10,053 nucleotides of DNA from Acidobacteriota bacterium (lineage in GTDB: Bacteria; Acidobacteriota; Terriglobia; Terriglobales; Acidobacteriaceae), in contig JAJZCX010000028.1 of assembly GCA_021851625.1 (NCBI GenBank), positions 1-10,053 on the forward strand, written 5' to 3'. Positions 5,838 through 10,053 of this stretch are shown in pieces. Below the pieces are notes generated by a model. It made no database searches, had not been told where the DNA came from, and saw only the letters and a program-made list of their open reading frames with translations. How positions within the stretch are numbered: the stretch's first letter is position 1; the number at the start of each line of letters is the position of its first letter. The translations under genes were made by a program, and so were the position numbers.

Positions 5838-6142
5838 TCAATTACTTGGACAGCTTAGTTTAGCAACTTGTCCGCTCACCCATGCACCTATCGTCTCAAC
5901 AAGTGCGGTTGTTGCGAATAGTGTTGCAACTTCTGGAGCAAATGCGACTTGCAGCCAAGATGCAATAGTGGCTCCGCTTGCAATCAAGCCATCCATTCCT
6001 GCATATGCTGTGAGCGTTGTTTGGGTTGTTGACGCGTCATAGCAAAGCATACTTATAGCTTGAATTGTCGCAGTTTGGCCTGTTCCAGTAGCCGAATCAG
6101 TAGTATCAAGCGTAATGGTAGCGTCAATTTGTAAAAGCTCAG
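5838..6142 (-). pseudogene. Orphan RHS C-terminal tip (remnant 3)
   Basis: Open frame without its own convincing start. It reads ELLQIDATITLDTTDSATG, then TATIQAISMLCYDASTTQ, then a hydrophobic alternating stretch (MDGLIASGATIASWLQVAF, ATLFATTALVETIGAWV) and ends VAKLSCPSN. The opening matches ELSQIDATLTLDTTNSTTG of the RHS fragment at 7099-7995, with 54/58 identical bases (6085-6142 against 7352-7409). After that the two diverge, apart from a short IS-x-LC similarity. It begins exactly at the stop of the upstream four-TM gene, whose final codons overlap it. This is what a promoterless orphan tip looks like: it would be expressed only after recombining onto an RHS gene. An ATG at 6048-6050 would give a 70-residue product, but I doubt it is used. 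Confidence 0.65.
6085..6142. repeat. 58-bp tip-linker homology, orphan copy
   Basis: Matches 7352-7409 at 54 of 58 bases in the same orientation. It encodes PELSQIDATLTLDTT-like sequence in the RHS fragment and its counterpart in tip remnant 3. Such shared linkers are where orphan tips can recombine onto a complete RHS gene. Confidence 0.8.
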
Positions 6143-6510
6143 TTGTGTTGTCTCACTCCTTTCCAAACAAACAATAAACAGCTTACAAGACAAATCGCCT
6201 TACTCATGTCATATAGCCATTCAATCCACGCTTCATCCGAATGGAGAGAAAAATGGAAAATTGTAGCTACAAGCATTAGACAAAGGCCACCGATGAACAG
6301 AAATGTAGGGAGACTGTAGCTGGGGCGATTCTTGGCAAGGCGGTACAACGGATAAAGCGAAACGCAGCCAAATAGCGCCAGAACAAAAGGGAGTAGATGG
6401 AAGCTTTCGAGTTTGGAAATGCTGGCTGGAATAAATTCCAGCCATATAAAGGCACATCCAAGAAAGACAGCAAGTGTCAGAATCAGAATAAGAATTTTTT
6501 TGTGGCTCAC
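6139..6510 (-). CDS. Four-TM small membrane protein, possible tip partner (copy a)
   Basis: A 123-residue protein started by GTG, with GGAG nine bases upstream. It begins (M)SHKKILILILTLAVFLGC. Four hydrophobic segments lie at about 4-25, 38-55 (FHLLPFVLALFGCVSLYPL), 66-88 (LPTFLFIGGLCLMLVATIF) and 101-116 (AICLVSCLLFVWKG). It looks paralogous to 5083-5463 in length, topology and C-terminal motif. It follows the end of tip remnant 2 by 26 bp, and its stop overlaps the beginning of remnant 3. Its role is unknown. Immunity to a membrane-acting tip, or assistance to its display, would fit the context but is not shown by sequence. Confidence 0.68.
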   Translation of the reverse strand: MSHKKILILILTLAVFLGCAFIWLEFIPASISKLESFHLLPFVLALFGCVSLYPLYRLAKNRPSYSLPTFLFIGGLCLMLVATIFHFSLHSDEAWIEWLYDMSKAICLVSCLLFVWKGVRQHN

Positions 6511-6536
6511 AAATATCTACTCCTTAAGTAAGTAGG

Positions 6537-6695
6537 TCACGGTTGCTGCAGACACTGTGTCTCGCCGTTCCAAATCACAACTTGCTTGGTTATCCAGCTG
6601 GCGACGGAAACCATGAGGTCTGCTGCTCCGACCCCAATGTCGCAGGTTTCGAAATATGGGCCCGTTAATGCACAAGCTCCCAGGAGATTTAACCT
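6537..6695 (-). pseudogene. Orphan RHS-type C-terminal tip (remnant 2)
   Basis: The 180-bp gap between two membrane genes holds an open frame that I translate as RLNLLGACALTGPYFETCDI, then GVGAADLMVSVASWITKQVV, then IWNGETQCLQQP and TGA (6537-6539). It has no start codon of its own with a ribosome binding site. It resembles remnant 3 in its hydrophobic Ala/Val end with a Trp (SVASWITKQV against TIGAWVSGQV) and a Cys close to the C-terminus. GPYF could correspond to GPGWVY of the RHS fragment tip. The four-TM gene follows after 26 bp. It is about 50 residues, so only the distal half of a tip survives. Assignment rests on a short similarity and on position. Confidence 0.45.
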
Positions 6696-6696
6696 A

Positions 6697-7080
6697 TCAG
6701 GAATTCTTCGCCGTTAAAAGAACGACCGTCCCGCCGACGACAGCGCTGGCCCACATTAGCACTATGATCCACCTGAGGACATACACAATTGGCTGAGGCG
6801 GAAGCCTGAGAGCAAGAACCGTCCAAAGAATGAACGCCATCAGAACAGGGGCAAGCAAGAGACGTTCCTTGACGAACTTCGTTCTGAAAGTCAAAGCCCC
6901 GACGATCCAAACCGAAAACAAAAGCCCTCCGATATAAATCCAATCATGTATAGATGGTGCTTGTCGGCTAATTGATCTCCCTGACAGAACAACTTCTGAG
7001 ACACAAAAGGCTAGCGCAAACAGCAATATCGTCTTGTTCCGAAAGATTCTTCGTTCCAATGTAAACACCTCCGTAGGCAT
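6697..7080 (-). CDS. Four-TM small membrane protein following the RHS fragment
   Basis: A 127-residue protein. Four hydrophobic segments: about 18-34 (TILLFALAFCVSEVVLS), 47-63 (WIYIGGLLFSVWIVGAL), 74-92 (LLLAPVLMAFILWTVLAL) and 98-122 (VLRWIIVLMWASAVVGGTVV). The ATG at 7078-7080 is 18 bp after the RHS fragment stop but has only a weak ribosome binding site. A TTG at 7057-7059 (LERRIFRNK) has a strong GGAGG eight bases before it and could be the real start (120 residues). It shares size and topology with the membrane proteins at 6139 and 5083, though sequence similarity is low. Its place directly after the RHS tip is the usual immunity position; that role is inferred. Confidence 0.65.
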   Translation of the reverse strand: MPTEVFTLERRIFRNKTILLFALAFCVSEVVLSGRSISRQAPSIHDWIYIGGLLFSVWIVGALTFRTKFVKERLLLAPVLMAFILWTVLALRLPPQPIVYVLRWIIVLMWASAVVGGTVVLLTAKNS

Positions 7081-7082
7081 TG

Positions 7083-7099
7083 AGACGCTTTCTGCGTCT
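7083..7099. other. Short hairpin between RHS stop and the next gene
   Basis: AGACGC-TTTCT-GCGTCT is a perfect 6-bp stem with a 5-base loop. It overlaps the last base of the RHS fragment stop and ends just before the ATG of the membrane gene. There is no T-tract, so it is not a standard terminator. It could affect translation initiation downstream. Confidence 0.35.
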
Positions 7100-7995
7100 T
7101 AATTGCCAGACTCATCCTCAAAAACGCCTGTCGCCGTGCACGACGCATAGGACTTCCCAATCATCGCTGCGTCCCACAAAAGAGCAGTGCCCGTGTATAC
7201 CCATCCTGGTCCTGGCAGAATCGACGGTGCAGCCTGCTTTAACACGAGAATCGCCACTCCGTTCACAATGGTCGTCACCCCGGCTTGTTCATCGTTTCCC
7301 AAGAAGTTATTTATCAAAGCCCCTGTCATACAAAGGCTGAAACTTATATCCCCAGTAGTCGAATTAGTAGTATCAAGCGTAAGGGTAGCGTCAATTTGTG
7401 AAAGCTCAGGTTGTATAGAACTGCCGTCGGTCGCAGATGCCGTGACCGTGATTGTAATTTGAGCGGTACCACCTGATTCCGCAGTTTCAGTCATGGTTGC
7501 GGTGTCCCCGCTCGAATCGATCGTTGCGCCGGATGCCAGGATTGTACCTGCAGGGGTACTGCCGTCATTCAGTCCATGGGGGTCAACTCGGTTGATGGGG
7601 TCGTTGTTGACGAAGGCGTAGCGGTTCCAACTGTTGGGGCTTTTGACATGCGCGCTCCGCTCGAAGGGGTCCGGCGTCATAAAGCGGCCCAGCGAACTCG
7701 AGTAGTAGCGCTGCTCGGCGTAGTCCAGCCCCGATGCGTCGTCGCGCACATATCCGCCGAACTTCGCGGCCGTGCCCGCCGTGCGCCGAATCTCCTCGCC
7801 GAACGGAAAGTACTTCGTTGCCCCGGCCTTCTGCCGCGCGCTCCATGCCCGCATCGCGGTGTCGTTTGTCTCCATCGCAGGATACTTCAGTCGGCAAGCT
7901 AACGGTCGAGGGAAGTAGGCTGGGTGCATTGTATTGGGATGGCCATCTTGCTCTCCATGCGCACCGAAGCCGATACCGTATGAGGTACCGCACAT
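7099..7995 (-). CDS. RHS protein C-terminal fragment (core end plus variable tip)
   Basis: The frame holds 298 codons. The recognisable part starts near residue 58 with GATKYFPFGEEIRRTAG, then KFGGYVRDDASGLDYAEQRY, SSLGRFMTPDPF and NSWNRYAFVNNDPINRVDPH. That is the RHS repeat-associated core ending (GRF-x2-PDP ... NP/ND-x-VDPxG). Residues 142-298 are the variable tip: a Thr/Ser-rich linker (TATMTETAESGGTAQITITV), the segment ELSQIDATLTLDTT, and a hydrophobic end with NGVAILVLKQAAPSILPGPG, YTGTALLWDAAMIGKSY and SCTATGVFEDESGN. The YD-repeat barrel, normally many hundreds of residues, is absent: xdhC begins divergently 72 bp beyond. The first 50 or so codons look non-coding. It is therefore a truncated or orphan RHS end. 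Whether the tip is a toxin is unknown; no nuclease or deaminase motif is visible. Confidence 0.75.
   Translation of the reverse strand: MCGTSYGIGFGAHGEQDGHPNTMHPAYFPRPLACRLKYPAMETNDTAMRAWSARQKAGATKYFPFGEEIRRTAGTAAKFGGYVRDDASGLDYAEQRYYSSSLGRFMTPDPFERSAHVKSPNSWNRYAFVNNDPINRVDPHGLNDGSTPAGTILASGATIDSSGDTATMTETAESGGTAQITITVTASATDGSSIQPELSQIDATLTLDTTNSTTGDISFSLCMTGALINNFLGNDEQAGVTTIVNGVAILVLKQAAPSILPGPGWVYTGTALLWDAAMIGKSYASCTATGVFEDESGN
7352..7409. repeat. 58-bp tip-linker homology, RHS copy
   Basis: Partner of 6085-6142, lying inside the variable tip of the RHS fragment (residues about 196-215), some 55 residues after the VDPHGL junction. The site of shared homology is therefore inside the tip, not at the core/tip boundary. 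Confidence 0.8.
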
Positions 7996-8067
7996 GACAA
8001 CGCCGAGAACCCAACGGCGCTATGATTGCATCCATCGGGTGCGGTCAGGCATCCAAAACAAACCGCC

Positions 8068-9288
8068 ATGCGAGAGACACGCGAAATTATCGCCTTGTGG
8101 CACAAGGCCACAGCCGGACACGCGGACGCGCCCAGGGAAGACGGCGCGCTGGTGACGCTGGTGCACGTGGAAGGCTCCAGCTACCGCAAGCCGGGCGCGC
8201 GGCTGCTGGCTTGTGAGGGTGCATCGACGGGATCGATCAGCGGCGGCTGTTTGGAGGATGAGGTCATCCGCAAGGCCGCATGGATCACGCGCCATGGCGC
8301 GGCGCTGCAACGCTACTCCACACTCTTTGATGACACCAGCGAGATTCCCTATGGTCTGGGCTGCGGCGGCGTGGTGGATCTGCTTTTGGAGCCGCTGCGT
8401 CTGCCGGAGACGCAGGCTCTGCTGACTGCGTTGGAGCAATCGTTGCAGGGCGAGCGACGGATCGTTGCAACGATTCCGCCGGGGGAAGGATCGCCGCTGC
8501 TGCGCATGGTTTGGAGCCTTGAGGGTGCGGTCATTTTCGTCAGCAATGCGCTGACTGCCGAGAGCCGGGGCGTGCTGACCACATACGCTTTACAAAATGT
8601 GCGGGAAGATTCCGCGCGGTACCGTGAGACTGTGCTCCGCATACAAGGAATGCAGCGCACAGTATTTTTGGAGGTCATCGCTCCGCCACAGCGATTGTTT
8701 GTCTTTGGCGCGGGGCGCGATGCGCAGCCTTTGGTGCGCGCGGCGCATCTGCTGGGCTGGACGGTGACGGTGATCGATGGCCGACCTGCGCTGGCGCGCG
8801 CGGAGAATTTTCCAGAGTCGGACTCAGTGCACACACTGCCCAACGATGCGGCGCAATACGGTGAGGCCTTGCGCGGCATGGGGATTGGCCCGAACGACGC
8901 CGCCGTGTTGTTGACGCACAGCTACGAGCAAGATCGCGCACTGCTGCCGCTGCTGTTGCCGATGGGCCTGCGATATTTGGGTCTGCTGGGCGCACGGCAT
9001 CGCAGCCGGTTGCTGTTGCAGGAGGCGGCAGAGCAGATTGGCTGGAGCGCAGAGGAGAGCCTGGCGCGTGTGCATGCGCCCGTGGGCCTGAACCTGGGCG
9101 GAGACACGCCGGAGTCGGTTGCGCTGTCGATTGTTGCGGAGATTCAAGCCGTGCTGCATGGCCGCGAGGAACACCTGCGCATCGGGCGCGACCGTTCGTT
9201 GCTGGAGGCGTCGGGTCCGCCGTACATCCCCGTGGCGTGTCCGTTGGACGCTGCGGAAAGGGCGCACTCGGCAGACCGCGCGAAATAG
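8068..9288 (+). CDS. xdhC: XdhC-family molybdenum hydroxylase maturation factor
   Basis: A 406-residue protein of the XdhC/CoxI family. These proteins bind the molybdenum cofactor, protect or promote its sulfuration, and hand it to xanthine dehydrogenase-type enzymes in the cytoplasm. The N-terminal XdhC_CoxI domain has LVTLVHVEGSSYRKPGARLL (about 28-47), SISGGCLEDEV (about 56-66) and GLGCGGVVDLLLEPL (about 96-110). The C-terminal Rossmann domain starts near residue 208 with RLFVFGAGRDAQPLV and continues through VTVIDGRPALARAE, LLTHSYEQDRALLPLLL, YLGLLGARHRSRLLL and VGLNLGGDTPESVALSIVAE. The start is the ATG at 8068 (MRETREIIALWHKA), which matches the usual beginning. A TTG at 8026 would extend it by 14 unlikely residues. 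No clear ribosome binding site precedes either. The mocA-like gene lies downstream on the same strand. Confidence 0.9.
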   Translation: MRETREIIALWHKATAGHADAPREDGALVTLVHVEGSSYRKPGARLLACEGASTGSISGGCLEDEVIRKAAWITRHGAALQRYSTLFDDTSEIPYGLGCGGVVDLLLEPLRLPETQALLTALEQSLQGERRIVATIPPGEGSPLLRMVWSLEGAVIFVSNALTAESRGVLTTYALQNVREDSARYRETVLRIQGMQRTVFLEVIAPPQRLFVFGAGRDAQPLVRAAHLLGWTVTVIDGRPALARAENFPESDSVHTLPNDAAQYGEALRGMGIGPNDAAVLLTHSYEQDRALLPLLLPMGLRYLGLLGARHRSRLLLQEAAEQIGWSAEESLARVHAPVGLNLGGDTPESVALSIVAEIQAVLHGREEHLRIGRDRSLLEASGPPYIPVACPLDAAERAHSADRAK

Positions 9289-9344
9289 AGTATTTTCGGT
9301 GCGTATGTTCACGGCAGGGAAGAAAGTCGCAGTACTGACTTTTT

Positions 9345-9375
9345 CCCACTCAAGCCAAAGGACGGCTTGAATGGG
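9345..9375. repeat. Intergenic hairpin repeat between xdhC and mocA
   Basis: CCCACTCAAGCC (9345-9356) and GGCTTGAATGGG (9364-9375) pair with one mismatch around a 7-base loop (AAAGGAC). It is preceded by TTTTT on the plus strand. From memory, similar GGCTTGAGTGGG hairpins occur between acidobacterial genes. It might act as a weak terminator or RNA processing site between the two genes. The remaining bases 9289-9439 hold nothing else I can name. Confidence 0.55.
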
Positions 9376-9439
9376 GCACCGGTACCAGCATCAGGAATTT
9401 CGTGAACGCTGGACATAAAGACGATCGAAATCTTCTTCC

Positions 9440-10053
9440 ATGGGTGCATCTACGTCCATTCCGGCCATTGTGCTCGCCGCTGGAGCATCGACGCGACTCG
9501 GCCAGCCGAAGCAATTGCTGCGTCTGCATGGAGCGCAAGAGACGCTGCTCGAACACACGCTGCGCGTTGCACGCGATGCGGAGTTGCAGCCTGTCTATGT
9601 GGTGTTGGGCGCACAGGCGGAGGCAATCGCAGCCGCGACGAACTTGCAGGGCGCTACGGTTCTGCACAATGCAGAATGGCCGGAGGGAATGGCCAGCTCG
9701 ATTCGCTGTGGTCTGCGCGCTGTGCAGTCGAAGATGCCGGAAGCGGCGGGCGTGCTGCTGTTAGTCTGCGATCAACCCGCGCTGACGAGCGAACATTTGC
9801 GTGCGATGTTGGCCGCGCATCAGGCAGAGCCAGAGGCGATTGTCGCCTCTCATTACGCGGGTGCCAACGGCGTGCCCTTGCTGGCTCCTCGCGCACTTTT
9901 TGCCGACTTGGCCGCGTTAACCGGTGATCGCGGTGCGCGCGCGTTGCTGCGCGAAACCGCTCTGCGCATGGTGGAGGTTCCCTTTCCGCGCGGCGAGTGG
10001 GACATGGATACGATTGCGGATTTGTCCGCAGAAACGACTGCGGCTAAGCAACG
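9440..10053 (+). CDS. mocA: MocA-like molybdenum cofactor cytidylyltransferase (3' end cut)
   Basis: A nucleotidyltransferase of the MobA-like GT-A fold (NTP_transf_3), truncated by the window edge after 204 full codons. It begins MGASTSIPAIVLAAGASTRL and continues GQPKQLLRLHG: the LAAGxSxRxGxxK signature that binds the nucleotide (residues 12-24). Later motifs are VYVVLGAQAEAI, HNAEWPEGMASSIRCGLRA, a metal- and nucleotide-binding VCDQPAL (109-115), ASHYAGANGVPLLAPRALF and a final GEWDMDTIADL that stands for the usual D(I/M)DTPEDL. MocA transfers CMP to molybdopterin for the xanthine dehydrogenase family, which fits the xdhC neighbour. MobA (GMP) is less likely because of the neighbour and the DQP motif. 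No strong ribosome binding site precedes the ATG. Most of the protein is present; family members are about 190-210 residues. Confidence 0.87.
   Translation, partial: MGASTSIPAIVLAAGASTRLGQPKQLLRLHGAQETLLEHTLRVARDAELQPVYVVLGAQAEAIAAATNLQGATVLHNAEWPEGMASSIRCGLRAVQSKMPEAAGVLLLVCDQPALTSEHLRAMLAAHQAEPEAIVASHYAGANGVPLLAPRALFADLAALTGDRGARALLRETALRMVEVPFPRGEWDMDTIADLSAETTAAKQ

Noticed and set aside
8349..9349. Several long minus-strand frames opposite xdhC
   Set aside because: Antisense shadows of a GC-rich gene; Ser/Arg/Pro-rich with no domain.

Overview
The window looks like the chromosome of a Gram-negative environmental bacterium, most likely an acidobacterium (Terriglobia-like). The clues are the intergenic repeats of the CTCGGAATGAC / GAATCC type, a small GNGNITGG-rich lipoprotein, the housekeeping set htpX plus a DUF4149-type protein, and an XdhC/MocA pair. 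This placement rests on pattern recognition, not on a search.

Left part (1-1860): a higBA-type toxin-antitoxin pair on the minus strand, read toward the left edge. Divergent from it is a small secreted lipoprotein on the plus strand. Three related non-coding repeats lie here: one before higA and two between the lipoprotein and the convergent DUF4149 gene. Next (1830-3328, minus) come htpX, a membrane zinc protease, and a translationally coupled four-TM DUF4149-like gene. The C-terminal tail of the latter runs into the repeat.

Middle part (about 3430-7995, all minus) is visibly AT-richer than its flanks and holds the most unusual content. Reading in the direction of transcription, it starts with a fragment of an RHS protein: the RHS core end plus a variable C-terminal tip, without the long YD-repeat body. 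A small four-TM protein follows. Then come two further remnants of RHS-type tips that I translated from the sequence, each followed at once by one or two small multi-TM proteins. One remnant starts with 58 bp that are 54/58 identical to the tip-linker of the RHS fragment. The four-TM proteins at 6139-6510 and 5083-5463 look paralogous. This is the layout expected for an RHS polymorphic locus with orphan tip/partner cassettes, where short shared homology allows tip exchange. The array fades into about 0.6 kb of degenerate sequence with short open stretches in one frame. It then ends in a tiny ORF coupled by ATGA to a DUF3592-like membrane protein, and a three-TM protein with a TonB-type C-terminal domain.

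Right part (8068-10053, plus): GC-rich genes for XdhC, a maturation factor of molybdenum hydroxylases, and a MocA-like molybdenum cofactor cytidylyltransferase cut by the window edge. An intergenic hairpin repeat separates them. The pair should serve insertion of sulfurated or cytidylated molybdopterin into xanthine dehydrogenase/CO dehydrogenase-type enzymes encoded outside the window.

No tRNA, rRNA, CRISPR array, transposase or integrase was seen.
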